Shown here one piece after another: positions 35,888 to 46,907 of a DNA stretch of 64,000 nt (within the stretch, counting starts at the first letter, position 1; each line of letters opens with the position of its first letter). The stretch spans positions 110,654,124 to 110,718,123 of the forward strand of contig CM077147.1 of NCBI GenBank assembly GCA_039583875.1, in the 5' to 3' direction. Made by a program: the position numbers and the translations under genes. This stretch comes from Platanthera guangdongensis. Taxonomy: Eukaryota > Streptophyta > Magnoliopsida > Asparagales > Orchidaceae. The notes under the pieces are model-generated. The model was given only the letters and a program-made list of their open reading frames with translations, was not told the origin of the DNA and did not search any database.

Positions 35888-36530
35888 GACACGGCCTGGG
35901 ACACAGGTGTGTCCCAGGGCGTGTCAAGCTGGAGTCGACGATTTGGCCGCGAGCTCGACGAAATTTGGAGTCGACGGTCGTCGAACAACAGACACGGCCT
36001 GAGACACGGGCGTGTCTTAGGGCGTGTCGAGGCCGTGTCGACGATCAGCCTTGTTGTCGACATTTTTCGCTCGACGATGTGTCGAGAGAGGGCACATGGC
36101 CAAGGACACGGGGGTGTCCAAGGCCATGTCGTGTGCTCGACGATCGTCGAGTGTCGAGATGTGGTCGTCGAGTGTCGAGATGTGGTCGTCGAGTGTCGAG
36201 ACGTTGCACACGGCCTGTGACACGGGCGTGTCACAGGGCATGTCAATTCGGGTCGACGAACTCAACGCGATGAATTTTGCACTAGGGCGTGTCGAAGTGC
36301 CGTGTATGGGCACACGGCCTGGGACACGGGCGTGTCACAGGCCGTGTGAAGTCTCGGGTTCTTTTGGGATTATTTTCGCCGATGCACACGACCACAGACA
36401 CGGGCGTGTCTGGAGGCGTGTTGGGTGACACGGCGCATGACACGGGCATGTCCCATGGACGTGTCACTGGTTTGGATTAGTCGGTTGACCACCGCTTGAG
36501 GCACACGGCCTGGGACACGAGCGTGTCACA
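35888..36530. promoter_or_regulatory. Palindrome array in 5' LTR of A
   Basis: Eight imperfect palindromes of about 38 bp around ACACGGGCGTGT, the first at 35888-35925 and the last cut by the inverted insertion. TCGACGA/TCGAG motifs fill the gaps. See 62721-63372 for the uninterrupted copy. Confidence 0.75.
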
Positions 36531-36531
36531 A

Positions 36532-36639
36532 CACGACTAGGTATCCCAAGCCGCGTTATAAACTCGCTAGACAGAAAAGAATGCGATGCACCCGTATCAA
36601 ATAGTGCTCGCGCTAGCGTGTCCCGAATCATCACAAAGC
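36532..36639 (-). pseudogene. Protease start, truncated (inverted segment)
   Basis: Exon after the intron: [20 protein letters not shown] and then [13 protein letters not shown], ending where inverted LTR sequence begins. It carries the aspartic protease active-site DTGAS. Everything after about 36 residues is lost. Confidence 0.8.
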
Positions 36640-36728
36640 CTGTGACAAACATGTCACACACAAACCGCAAACATAGATAGACTAAGCAAAGCATACAAGC
36701 AATAGTATATGCAAAACTAAACTCATAC
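36640..36728 (-). other. 89-nt intron-like segment between gag and protease (inverted copy)
   Basis: Donor CACAG/GTATGA at 36728 and acceptor TGTCACAG at 36640. It is T-rich. Its removal joins ...SDVIT-G to FVMIRDTL in frame; when retained, it gives a stop after [17 protein letters not shown]. Confidence 0.65.
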
Positions 36729-37800
36729 CTGTGATGACGTCACTCTGCTTGATGGCCTCCTGTAGGCCAAGATTGTAGACCCGGGGTTGCGCCTGCGAGG
36801 CAGAGGAATCCACCACCGCCTTTCCTTTTTCCGCATAAGATGCTCCCGCCTTCTTTTCACTCTTTGGCGGCATCCGACAATCTCGCCCAATATGCCCCAT
36901 CCGGCCACAATTGAAGCAGATACGAGTATCTGTCTTTGAGGTAGCCCCCGACGTTGCTCCCGTTGCAACTGATGAAGGAGCTTGTCCACCTGTCTTGGAC
37001 TTTTTGCCCCATCTCTTTTTATAAAATGGTTTCCCAGATCAGGGCGCCTTCCACTCCGGTTGCGATACAACCAAAGCTCTCTTCCCCTGCACCCTCTTCA
37101 TATCCTTCTCCAGTGCGCTCGCAGTGTCAACCAATGCCTGGAAGCCTTGGTTCACCGAACTTGACACAAGGAACCTCAGCTCGTCCCTCAGTCCTTCATA
37201 GAACCGATTGGTCTTCCTCTGCTCATCCGCAAATATAGAACCCGCATACCGCCCCAAGTGAGTAAACTCATGCAGGTACGCGTCAACACTGCCATCACCT
37301 TGTGTTAGCCTTTGGAATTCATTTTCCATGGCTATCCGCTGAGCCGCAGGAAGGTGCTTCGCTAGGAAGAGTCGGGAGAATTCTTCCATGGATACTTGCG
37401 TTAAAGGACGACCCGCCAAGTGATGCAACTCCATCTCATCCCACCACAATCGAGCTTCTCCTTCAAGCAAGAAGGTAACTAAGGTAACTTTCTGATGCTC
37501 TGCCGTTCCAATCGCCGTCATCACTCGCTTGACGCACGATAACCAATCCTCAGCCTGCGTCGGAGTTCCCGCTCCCGAGAACGTAGGCGGATGGAAACTC
37601 ATAAACCGCGTTAGCTGCTTCTCAGCCGCTCGAGGAGCCACATCCACTATAGGTTCAGGCCTTGCCGCCACCTGTTCTGGTCTCACAACTGCTTGCTCCT
37701 GCCTAAGTGGCTGGCCTTGGATCATAGTAAATAAAGCCTCCGCAACTAAACGCCCATGTTCCTCAAACGTTGGAGGTGTAGGCACCTCGGCTGGTGCCAT
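36729..37800 (-). pseudogene. Gag of an A-family chromovirus (inverted segment)
   Basis: Gag precursor, the structural protein of the retrotransposon particle. The frame opens at ATG 37800 (MAPAEVPTPPTFEEHGRLVA) and runs 253 codons with the capsid region FMSFHPPTFSGAGTPTQAED, LLEGEARLWWDEME, LAKHLPAAQR and DAYLHEFTHLGRY. It stops at a TGA after SQPEWKAP at 37039; the direct copy has CGA there, so this looks like a CpG-to-TpG change. Past the stop the frame continues with a basic stretch and a CCHC knuckle ending GRMGHIGRDC (near 36900), then the intron. It looks better kept than A's own gag, which lacks the ATG and has two stops. It cannot make a particle alone. Confidence 0.8.
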
Positions 37801-38198
37801 ACTTTCATCATAATGCTAGGGCTCAGACGGCCCAGCTCCACTTCATGTCACCTAAAGGTGGACAAGACACACACATTAGCGGTCGTACCCAAGCAAACAA
37901 CACAAAATAAGAACACGCAGGTTCAACTTTGCATTCCTATCGTGTACATTCAGGAGTTCATTCGTAGACTTTGGTTTGCACAAACACGTGCTCGCCACCC
38001 CACAAAAGAAGTCGACCACGACTTCGAGAGGGAAAGACCAAAACAACCGATGCCAAATAGGTTCAACTTTGGCATTTTTGTGGCCGTCCGTTCCTTCAGC
38101 CTGGATCTAAAGGATGAGCTTCTTTCCTCTTTTCCTAAAGGCCGAAAACTGAGAACATAGTCTCATTTTGCTTAAGCCTTCATCTTTTTACAAGTTAA

Positions 38199-38241
38199 AG
38201 AGAGAAAGGGAGAGGAAGAAGAAGGAAGAAGAAGAAGGGCT
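38199..38241. repeat. GA-rich tract in LTR of A
   Basis: Purine-only run made of GAAGAAG/GAGAGG repeats; also present in the 3' LTR at about 63519-63561. Confidence 0.6.
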
Positions 38242-38619
38242 GTGCTGGTGGAGCTTGAGAGTATCAAGCTGCGATCCGAAGCCGGCGTTGCAGAGGAAAA
38301 GTGCTTGTGATCCATTCAAGCTAGCTTTGTGTTCATGGCACCGAAGCGGTCGTCAAGGGTAACGATTTTCCTTCCTAGCCATGTGAAGGCTTCCTTTTGG
38401 CATATATTTGTGATTCCCCCACCAAGAGGTGGCTGATTTTGGGAGTCTTTTGGGTGATTCATGAAATCCCCTTTGTTGGCCTATAGATCCGGAAATGGAG
38501 TACGTAATAGACATGCTGTGTGAAGCCCATCTGGACAGGTTGGTCTGGATTGGTGATGTTGCATACGAACCGGAGAAGACTCCATGATAAACGTGTAGTT
38601 TAAGGAGTCAACGGGTTAT

Positions 38620-38905
38620 GCCTGCGAAAAGTAGTAGCAGGAAGTACTAGAGTGGTAGCCCAGGAAAATATCCGTGGTATGTTTTTGGGTCCGACCTGTG
38701 AATGAGGCACTAGAAGTACTGGTGTGACCAGGAAAGGCCCTTTTGTGATGCTTAATGTCGTAGGGTGTCCACCTGTGATGCGAGTAACATGAAGTACTGG
38801 CATGGTAGCCAAGAAAGACCCCTGACATTTGTGATTTTGCGGTGTCCACCTGTGAAGCGAGTAATAGGAAGTAATGGGATGCCTAGGAAAGACCCGATGT
38901 TGTGA
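38620..38905. repeat. About 75-bp tandem repeats in LTR of A
   Basis: Four degenerate copies built on GTAGCAGGAAGTACT, GGTAGCCCAGGAAA and TGTCCACCTGTGA. The first copy reappears at the right edge of the window in the 3' LTR. Confidence 0.6.
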
Positions 38906-39908
38906 TAAGGAAATGAGTATAGAGAAATACCCAGGCTGCATGCTAAGAACAGGATTGGTGAGACCGACCCGCGCCTTTGATTAAGCCATGAGTACGCTGT
39001 ACTCGGAGAAGGCAAGGCGATTTGAGCAACGGGGGGTGGAGGATCCGACCTGCGCTATGTCTGTCCGACGTGAGACCAAAAGGTGCGGTCTGTTGGAGTG
39101 CATAGCAAGAGTCTTAGGCCTGCGCGCCATGACACAATGGGGGGCTACGGGCCATCCCGGTGTAGTAAGACTAACTCCGGCTGCACGCCATGGAGTAAAT
39201 GCTCAAGAGATTTACCGTTGGGTTGTGACCCTAATACGGTAGTGGGCAAGAGCTTTGCCAGAACACAAAGAATATGCCCTGAGTGTACGGACCGTTGGGC
39301 CGGGTGGCGAACGGTTGTGATGGCATGTGTGCGTAAAAGCACATTATATGATATATATTGCCATACTTGTGATATGTTATGCCTGCAGGGAAGAATACCG
39401 CTGCCCCGAGAAAAGGGATAGGGTCGTTATAATTTGGTCAGCTGAACGCTGACCGTTGCTTCTGTTTGCCATCGTTGGGCGGATTGTCCCTGTACAGGTG
39501 CTGGAGAGCCAAGCGGGACACATAAAGGCTGATGTTCCTGCTGCTGTTGCTGCTACTTCTGCTAGCCCTCGAAGGCTAGTTGGAAATGTTGTTCTGTTTT
39601 CTTTAATTGTGGCCGGCCTGCGCGCCAATGTTAAAGCCACTGTGTGAAAGCCATGTAAGGTCATCTTTTGTGCTCTTGTAAGACATTCCTATAGATATAT
39701 ATCCAACGTGGGTTGTGTTTTATGTTGGACATTCACTGGTGGAGTTCAAGTTGTAGTATAGGCTTCCGCTAGAATGCTTTGTGATAGGTGCGATACGCTA
39801 CTTTGATATCATCCCGTACCTTCACCGCCTGTTTTGTGATATATATTGTGGGGCCCTGGCTGTACCTTCTAGTATATACCATATGAACGGATGGGGTTGT
39901 TACATTTT

Positions 39909-39920
39909 TGGTATCGGTTG
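39909..39920 (+). other. PBS of element A
   Basis: TGGTATCGGTTG, four bases after the LTR end TTACA. The first seven bases match the initiator tRNA-Met PBS; the rest is diverged. Confidence 0.6.
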
Positions 39921-40172
39921 TTTTGGTCTTTCCCTCTCGAAGTTGTGGTCGACTTCTTTTGTGGGGTGGCGAGCACGTGTTTGTGCAAACTAAAGTCTAC
40001 AAATGAACTCCTGAATGTCCATGATAGGAATGCACATTTGTGTGTTTGAGGAACCTGCGTGTTCTTATTTTGTGTTGTTTGCTTGGGTACGACCGCTAAT
40101 GTGTGTGTCTTGTCCACCTTTAGGTGACACGAAGTGGAACTGGGCCGTCTGAGCCCCAGCGTTCTGATGAAA
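39921..40172 (+). other. 5' leader of element A
   Basis: Untranslated leader between PBS and gag; the same sequence occurs inverted at 37801-38050. It ends GATGAAAGT. The gag start codon that follows in the inverted copy reads ACA here. Confidence 0.7.
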
Positions 40173-40177
40173 GTACA
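40173..40177. repeat. TSD GTACA (left) of element B
   Basis: GTACA precedes the first LTR of B and is repeated at 58035-58039 after the last one. Confidence 0.9.
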
Positions 40178-40826
40178 TGTAAAACTCCCCCTACCCGGAT
40201 CCCAAAACACGGCACGAAGGGGGAGTCTTATGCCCGGAACAGCCGCCTTGCGGTAGCATTAGCACACGGGCTAACCTGTACCACAAGACGCCTATTCCGC
40301 CGGCTACAACAATATCAATATAACATGCCAACCCAACCAAATAAATAAACAACCAGAAGTCAAATCCACACTAAGTTATAATGTCCAAATACATCAATAA
40401 GGAGAAGCTAAAACATGCTTCTACCATATATCAGAGTACAGCTAAACATTGCCCAAACGGGCTACATCAGAGTATCAAATACTAACATCAGTAACTGACG
40501 GTATCGACGGCACCGTCACCTCAGGCCCTGTCATCCTGGCCTGGCTGTCCTGCTGCGTAGTCTGCGGCTGCTCCACCTGCGGCGTGACCTCCTAAAAAGA
40601 AAGACGTAGCAACCGTTAGTCGAAACGACTAAGTGGTTTCACATCCGCTCCCCCGGCGACTCCTCGGCACCGGGCGGAGAAAAGGAACAAGAGTATAGTA
40701 TATAACAAGTATGCAAGTAAAGGAAGTACAAGCAGGTGTCAGTAGTGTAAGAGTAACAGTATCATAATCAGCATTTATGTAAGAGCTACACTAAACTAGC
40801 AAGTATAAGTAACTGCAGGAAAGTAA

Positions 40827-40927
40827 CTTAACTTATAAGAATGCCCATACAAACTTATAAGTTAAGGATCGGGTTACATAAAAGTAACTCATCGTATAAG
40901 AGTGCCCATACAAACTTATACGATGAG
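40827..40927 (-). ncRNA. Twin covarying hairpins in B LTR 1
   Basis: Hairpin a: arm CTTAACTTATAAG (40827-40839), 14-nt loop AATGCCCATACAAA, arm CTTATAAGTTAAG (40854-40866). Hairpin b, 61 bp further: arm CTCATCGTATAAG (40888-40900), loop AGTGCCCATACAAA, arm CTTATACGATGAG (40915-40927). Both stems are perfect 13-bp pairs, and they differ at three positions, each with the compensating change. Both are preceded by AAAGTAA and followed by GATC. The RNA would be read from the minus strand, in R/U5. An RNA role is inferred. Confidence 0.65.
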
Positions 40928-42318
40928 GATCTTGTTGTGCAATGTTATGAAATGCTATGAATGCTATGCAATGACTCACCCATGCACACCCATGCAATTG
41001 CTATGTCGACACAGACTATAGTTCCCACTTTTCGAGCAGGTAGCTAACCTCTCAGGCATCAGCCGCCGTGGCCAGGCGGTGACAGTAGAACGGGCACTTC
41101 TACTACTAGGCGGGTATCACACTACTTCACCTAGGCCTCCGTACGCCTCAACGCTAAGAACACAACAGCGGAGCCCATGCGTACTATGACCCAGCGGGGT
41201 CTTGGGTAGATGTGCACCAAGAACACAGCCCGAACTGGCCTTGCGTGACCCGGAAGGGGACTCGGAAGAAGCACGAGGACACAGCCCAACAGCTCACATG
41301 GCCGGAGGGGCCTCGGGACGTGAACACCGAGGACACAGCCCAAACCGACCAAGTCTAACTGCCAACTCCCGTCGGTGTGACGACTGGCGAGCCCGTAGAC
41401 CTGCCACACTATCCTTAACCCAGGATTACGACACCGCGTGTCGACTCACACCACATGCAAATTCCACATCAACATATCATGGAAGGGGCCTCGGAGTGAG
41501 CACGAGGACACAATCCAACCATCCATCCACACCTTACCTCAACACGACCAAAACAAATGGCGGTCAACACCGCACTTGCACATTTACTATAAAATGACAA
41601 TAGGAGACGACACACTATTGATGGACTCCTAAATTCAATCCGATATATAATATATGCATGGCCATGGGTTACCCATCTATATATCATCCCAAGTGATTTC
41701 AACATGATATAAACAAGATTTGCTCTTACGACAACTTACCGAAGTATTATCAAATCAATCCAATTAAACATAAGGAAATCAATAGGCCTCAAGCTATCTT
41801 GCGATAATAAATTGATTTATAAAATAGTAAATATTATCATCCATAACACTTTGGTGGTTAACATAAATTATTTCACCAAAATCTCGAATTAATTGCGACA
41901 TTAGACGACCAATTTCAAATCCACAATGTATGTAGAGACCCAGAATTTCAGCGCAGGATTAGCACTGGACAGCAACTTCGACCGGAGTTTCCTGAAGTTA
42001 CAGGAATCCGGTGGAGGCGTGTAATCCCTCGTTGGAAAGAACTTTTCATGATCTACAACTTTCATATTCAGGTCACAACCCAGATCTGACAATAACTTAC
42101 TCGAAATCGGCTTCAAAGTTCGCTGCGCACAGAACACGATTTCTGTGTACAGGAATTGCCGGACAGCAAACTCGATTAGGTTTTCCCGGGGCCACAGACA
42201 TCACCTGAAGTCGTGCAACCACTCGTTGGAAAGGTATTTCCAAGGGCTACAACTTTCGTGTTTAGCCAAAAGCCCAGATCTGCCCATATCCTACATGCAA
42301 ATGGCCTAGAAGATCGCT

Positions 42319-42344
42319 GCGCGCAGAATACAGATTCTGCGCGC
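42319..42344 (-). other. GC-rich hairpin in B LTR 1
   Basis: Perfect 11-bp inverted repeat GCGCGCAGAAT / ATTCTGCGCGC with a 4-nt loop ACAG. The same in the other LTRs at 49619-49644 and 56919-56944. Confidence 0.7.
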
Positions 42345-42825
42345 ATCTTAAAGAAAAATGAACGGCATCGGTCCGTCTTCCTCCTCAAGCGATCCTTCCT
42401 AAATTTTCCAGAAATGTCCTCCTCCCTTATTCAACCTCAAGGGCCAAAACTCCTCACGAAACCATTCACCCATCGCCGTATTGAAGAAAGGGGAAGGGTT
42501 GAAGAGATCTAAAATCTAGGATTCAAATCCTAGCATGGCCAAACCTAGAAATCTTCTCCTCTCCATCAAGCTCTCTTGAGCCGATGTCTCTCCTAAATAT
42601 CTAAGATCTAGCACCAAGGGAGAGGGTAGGAAACTCACGTTGGCTCCAGCGGTACCACCATTTCCGGCCATGGATCGTGTAGTTCTCCTTGGCGGCATTT
42701 TCTTTTTCACGGCGATGGCGGATCTCCTTCGGTAGAACTTGCTCCTGCAGTTTTCCTCTCACCAGGAGTTCTCACAGGAATTAGGGGAAGAAATGGGAAT
42801 GAAAACGGCTAGGGTTTTCTCTGCC

Positions 42826-42835
42826 CCTTATATAC
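42826..42835 (-). promoter_or_regulatory. TATA box of B LTR 1
   Basis: Minus-strand GTATATAAGG, 6 bp past the last palindrome; about 600 bp from the LTR 5' end. Confidence 0.65.
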
Positions 42836-42841
42836 AAAATG

Positions 42842-43302
42842 TGACACGGGTAGGGACACGGCCGTGTCCGTACCCGTGTCCTGCTTCCGTGAAACGGTCG
42901 TGGCGGTTTCCATGTCGGTTCAATGTTTGACACGGGTAGGGACACGCCCGTGTCCCGACCCGTGTCCACATGACACGGCCGTGCGCCTGGACGTGTTATT
43001 GGCCGTGTACTTCTTGAGTTACTTCCCGACACTTCTCGTCGAGCTCAACTCGACGCACACGGGTAGGGACACGCCCGTGTCACTACCCGTGTCACTTAGT
43101 GTCGACCCCGTTCGACTATCTCGACGACTCTCAACGATCTCGACATGCCTCGTCGAGATTATCTCGACGCACACGGGTAGGGACACGGCCGTGTCACTAC
43201 CCGTGTCACTTGGTGTCGACACAGCCCGTCAGTCTCGACACGGCTTGTCGAGTGGAACTCGACGCACACGGGTAGGGACACGCCCGTGTCGCTACCCGTG
43301 TC
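42842..43302. promoter_or_regulatory. Palindrome array in B LTR 1
   Basis: Five dyads on the plan CACGGGTAGGGACACG-(C/G)-CCGTGTCACTACCCGTG, at about 42842-42881, 42930-42967, 43056-43092, 43176-43212 and 43266-43302. CTCGACGA/TCGTCGAG motifs lie between them. They occupy U3 directly upstream of the TATA box. Confidence 0.75.
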
Positions 43303-43434
43303 ACTTCTCTCTGCACTGATTTCTCCCCTTCTCCACAAGTGCAGCCCAATTCCCTGCACTTCTCAGGACTTGAGTCAACCCTCCTGACTCAAAAACGCAC
43401 ACACTAGGGGCCTAGAGCGATTCGGGACGTTACA

Positions 43435-43565
43435 AATCCTATAAACAAAATAAAAGATTTCGTCCCCGAAATCAGGCTTAGGCTGTGTGGAGAAAAGCTT
43501 AACAGGAAATTTATCATATGTTTTTAAATAAGATTACCTTGGGCAAACAACTTCGGGTAGCGTTG
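43435..43565 (-). other. 3' untranslated part and degenerate PPT of B interior 1
   Basis: Minus strand: conserved TTCGGGGACGAAAT, then TTTTGTTTATAGGATT directly before the LTR. The expected G-rich polypurine tract is absent here; only AGGA remains. Confidence 0.55.
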
Positions 43566-46500
43566 CTACATCAAATCCATAGGCTCCCAGGTGTACTCCT
43601 CCTTCCCATGATTCAACCATAGCACCTTCACTAAGGGGACACTTTTGCGGCGTAATGTTCTTGTCTCGCTGTCAACAATCCGTACCGGCTCTAGTCGCAC
43701 AGACCTATCTGACGCCACCGCACCATCAGTAGTGGGAATAAATTGGTCGGGCCGCAATAGTGCTTTTCGAAGCGACGATACGTGGAACACGTCGTGAAGA
43801 TTTTCTAGTTCCGGTGGTAACTCCAACCGATAGGCCAACGGGCCAATTCTTTCCAATATAGTATAAGGCCCAACATACCTTGGGCTGAGCTTTTTCACTC
43901 CCCGCACCCGCGACACTCCATGCATCGGCCGAATCTTAAGGAACACTTTTTCGCCCACTTGGAACTCCACCATCCGGTGCTTTTTATTGTAATATTTTGC
44001 CTGTCGACTTTGAGCCTCCAACATGCGGTCTCTTATCAATCTGACAGTCACATCAGTATCATCTATAAATTCATTTCCCAATGCCTTCGGATCTTCATCC
44101 TGCACCCAAGACAAGGGGGTCCTACACCTTCTTCCGTAAAGGGCTTCATGGGGCGTCATACCGATGCTCGCTTGATGACTATTATTGTAGGAGAATTCCA
44201 CCAGGGGCAGGAGTCTTTCCCACGGCTCTCCTCTGTCCAACACACATAACCTTAATAAATCCTCCAGTGTTCTGATGGTCCGCTCTGACTGCCCGTCTGT
44301 CTGAGGATGAAATGCGGTACTAAAGGTTAGGCGTGAGCCCAAATACGCCTGTACCGCCTTCCACTCATTGGATGTAAACCGACCATCCCGATCCGAAACA
44401 ATTGTCTTGGGCACGCCATGATACCGTACAAATTGCTCCACAAAAAGGCGTACCAAAACATCCACGTGTGCTTCCTTCTTCATTGGAATGAACCGGGCCA
44501 CCTTTGTCAGTCGATCCACAATAACCCACACCGAATCATTCCCGGAGCGTGAGCGAGGTAGCCCATGGACAAAGTCCATGGAGATATCCTCAAACTTCCA
44601 TTCGGGAATTGGCAAAGACTGCAACAAACCACCGGGACTCCTGCATTCAGCCTTCACCCTTTGACAAGCTTCGCAATGTGTAACATAGTAGCGAACATCC
44701 TTCTTCATTCCCGGCCAACACATGGTCTTCCGCAGTCCGGCGTACATCTTAGCAATACCCGGGTGTACTGAATATTGAGAGGAATGCGCCTCTCTCAATA
44801 TATCCTCCCGATTTTTGCCGCCCTTAGGAATATAAAGTCGGCCTCGAAGATAAACGAGGCCGTATTTTAGTGTGTACTCATCGGTGGTCCCATCTTCAAT
44901 TGCCTTGATTGCCGGGGCCAAGGCCGCATCAATTCCTTGCTCCACCCGAATCCGGTCTCGGATATCACAAACTATGCTCATGTTGGCCAAATACTCCGCA
45001 TGCTCTGCCGAAGGAGCCTTGAATACTAGAGTCATTTCCATCTCTTCGACCATCCGAGCCAACTCCATACTCATCAACCGAGACTCTGGGCTAGAGCCTG
45101 GCGCTTTTCTACTCAAGGCATCGGCTACCGAGTTTGCTTTCCCGGGGTGGTAGTTCATGGTGAACTCATAGTCGCATAGAAATTCCAACCACCGTCGTTG
45201 TCTCATGTTCAACTCCTTCTGAGTGTGGACATACTTCAAGTTCTTGTGATCGGAAAAGATCTCGCAGTGTACGCCATATAGGTAATGCCTCCAGACCTTC
45301 AAAGCGAACACCACTACTCCCAGCTCCAAATCATGAACCGGGTAATTAACTTCATGTTTCTTTAACTGCCTTGAAGCATAAGCGATTACATGCCCGTGCT
45401 GCATCAGCACCGCACCCATCCCTTGATATGATGCGTCCGTGTAAACCTGAAATCCTTCCTTCCCCGACGGAAGTGCAAGGATGGGGGCGGAGGTAAGCCT
45501 ATCCTTCAACTCTTGAAATGCTGCTTCACATTGAGGTGTCCACTCAAATGGCACACCCTTCTTCGTCAAGGAGGTAAGAGGAAGGGCAATCTTGGAAAAT
45601 CCTTTCACGAACTTGCGGTAGTAGCCAGCAAGTCCAAGAAAGCTTCGTACATCGGCCGCCGACTTCAAGGGCGACCACTCCTTCACGGCCCGCACCTTAG
45701 CTGGATCCACAGCTAATCCTGCTCCACTGATCACATGCCCCAAGAAGGCAACCTCCTTAAGCCAGAATTCACACTTGCTAAACTTGGCATACAAGGCGTG
45801 CTCCTTCAATTTCTTTAAAACCAAGATCAGGTGCTCGACATGCTCCTCCTCCGTCTTTGAGTAGACTAAGATGTCGTCGATGAAAACGATGACGAAGATG
45901 TCCAAGTATGGTTCAAACACCTTGTTCATCAGGCTCATGAAGGCCGAAGGTGCATTTGTGAGCCCAAACGGCATTACTGTGAACTCATACAAACCATATC
46001 TCGAACTGAAGGCTGTTTTCTGAATATCCCCCTCTTGTATCCTCAACTGATAGTATCCAGAGCGCAAGTCTAGTTTAGAGAACCAATGTGCTCTCACTAA
46101 TTGATCGAACAACTCGTCGATCCGAGGTAGCGGATAAGTGTTCCGCACCGTTAATCGATTGAGTTCCCGATAATCTATGCACAATCGCAGGGTTCCATCC
46201 TTCTTCTTCACGAACAGCACAGGGGCACCCCATGGTGATGAACTGGGGCGAACGAACCCTGAATCTACTAGTTCTTGCAATTGAACTCTAAACTCCGCGA
46301 GTTCTTTCGGGGCCATTCTGTACGGAGCCTTAGATACAGGCTTGGCACCTGGTACTAGATTAATCTGGAAATCGACCTCTCTATGCGGTGGTAATCCTGG
46401 TAGCTTCTCAGGAAATACCTCGGGAAAATCCCGCACAACCCGTACATCCTTTAATTCCAACGCTTCCTCCTTCAACTCGAACCAGATCATGAAGACCTCG

Positions 46501-46907
46501 TCCCCCTTCATATGAGCTTTTACAACTTGGACGGAAGATAACATCATGCGGGGCGCGAAGCCAATACCTTGGAAGATGACGTTAGAGTCTCCATGTCTCA
46601 AATAGATCCGCTTCTCCGCGCAGTCGATCCTCGCGAAGTGCCAATCCAGCCATGTCATGCCCAAAATGATGTCGAACTCCGACATTCTCAAAACCGTGGC
46701 CGGTGTATCAAAGGCCTTCCCATCAATAAATAACTCCAACTCGCACTTAGCGGTTGCGATCATCTCCGAGCCATCCGGAAGGCGTACACGTCGGGCTATG
46801 CCGGTAAAGTACTGTACACCCCCCATGTCTTTTATGAAATCCTCGGACACAAAGGAGTGTGAGGCACCGGTATCGAATAGAGTGTAGGCCGGTTTCTCAC
46901 TAACCAT
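43566..46907 (-). CDS. B pol copy 1: protease-RT-RNase H-integrase-chromodomain
   Basis: Open frame of 1113 codons for the gypsy Pol polyprotein, which would copy element RNA to DNA and integrate it. Approximate positions: protease FDTGASHSF 11-19; RT with [11 protein letters not shown] near 243 and catalytic FIDDILVYS near 341; RNase H VYTDAS near 488 to DALSRK near 595; integrase zinc finger HPG near 718 and CEAC near 746; D,D,E core DFVHGLP near 779, VSDRDGRF near 840, SERTIRTLE near 878; chromodomain-like tail [19 protein letters not shown] near 1090. It ends 14 codons earlier than copy 2 because CAG became TAG. The Met lies three bases past an acceptor-like AG at 46913-46914. No gag precedes it. 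Confidence 0.9.
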   Translation of the reverse strand: MVSEKPAYTLFDTGASHSFVSEDFIKDMGGVQYFTGIARRVRLPDGSEMIATAKCELELFIDGKAFDTPATVLRMSEFDIILGMTWLDWHFARIDCAEKRIYLRHGDSNVIFQGIGFAPRMMLSSVQVVKAHMKGDEVFMIWFELKEEALELKDVRVVRDFPEVFPEKLPGLPPHREVDFQINLVPGAKPVSKAPYRMAPKELAEFRVQLQELVDSGFVRPSSSPWGAPVLFVKKKDGTLRLCIDYRELNRLTVRNTYPLPRIDELFDQLVRAHWFSKLDLRSGYYQLRIQEGDIQKTAFSSRYGLYEFTVMPFGLTNAPSAFMSLMNKVFEPYLDIFVIVFIDDILVYSKTEEEHVEHLILVLKKLKEHALYAKFSKCEFWLKEVAFLGHVISGAGLAVDPAKVRAVKEWSPLKSAADVRSFLGLAGYYRKFVKGFSKIALPLTSLTKKGVPFEWTPQCEAAFQELKDRLTSAPILALPSGKEGFQVYTDASYQGMGAVLMQHGHVIAYASRQLKKHEVNYPVHDLELGVVVFALKVWRHYLYGVHCEIFSDHKNLKYVHTQKELNMRQRRWLEFLCDYEFTMNYHPGKANSVADALSRKAPGSSPESRLMSMELARMVEEMEMTLVFKAPSAEHAEYLANMSIVCDIRDRIRVEQGIDAALAPAIKAIEDGTTDEYTLKYGLVYLRGRLYIPKGGKNREDILREAHSSQYSVHPGIAKMYAGLRKTMCWPGMKKDVRYYVTHCEACQRVKAECRSPGGLLQSLPIPEWKFEDISMDFVHGLPRSRSGNDSVWVIVDRLTKVARFIPMKKEAHVDVLVRLFVEQFVRYHGVPKTIVSDRDGRFTSNEWKAVQAYLGSRLTFSTAFHPQTDGQSERTIRTLEDLLRLCVLDRGEPWERLLPLVEFSYNNSHQASIGMTPHEALYGRRCRTPLSWVQDEDPKALGNEFIDDTDVTVRLIRDRMLEAQSRQAKYYNKKHRMVEFQVGEKVFLKIRPMHGVSRVRGVKKLSPRYVGPYTILERIGPLAYRLELPPELENLHDVFHVSSLRKALLRPDQFIPTTDGAVASDRSVRLEPVRIVDSETRTLRRKSVPLVKVLWLNHGKEEYTWEPMDLM

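Larger units (their letters stand above)
36532..38070 (-). mobile_element. Inverted PBS-gag-protease segment inside LTR of A
   Basis: On the minus strand it reads PBS-like TTTGGCATCGG (38057-38047), the same leader as 39905-40172, gag from 37800, the intron, and the start of protease, then breaks off within AGTCGTG (36532). The right junction has 13 bp of filler (TAGGTTCAACTTT, 38058-38070), nearly repeating 37919-37931. About 28 bp of LTR is missing at the break. It derives from a relative of A: it still has the gag ATG that A's own copy has lost. Confidence 0.8.
35850..39904 (+). repeat. 5' LTR of element A, with inverted insertion
   Basis: Begins TGTAACAGCCC and ends GGTTGTTACA directly before the PBS. 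35850-36531 and 38071-39904 align with the 3' LTR (62683 onward) as far as the window goes; 36532-38070 does not and is an inverted internal segment. Without it the LTR is about 2.5 kb. Confidence 0.85.
40178..43434 (-). repeat. LTR 1 of element B (3' outer)
   Basis: 3257 bp. From the right (minus strand): U3 with palindromes 43302-42842, TATA at 42835-42826, then about 2.6 kb of R/U5 containing two diverged copies of a CGTTGGAAAG...TACAACTTTC block (42020-42260), a GCGCGCAGAAT hairpin (42319-42344), four degenerate repeats around GAGGACACAGCCCAAC (41190-41520) and the twin hairpins (40827-40927). Confidence 0.9.

Noticed and set aside
36464..38070. Simple inversion within element A
   Set aside because: A's own leader and gag are still present at 39905-40172 and 58040-59107, so the inverted piece is an extra copy from a relative.
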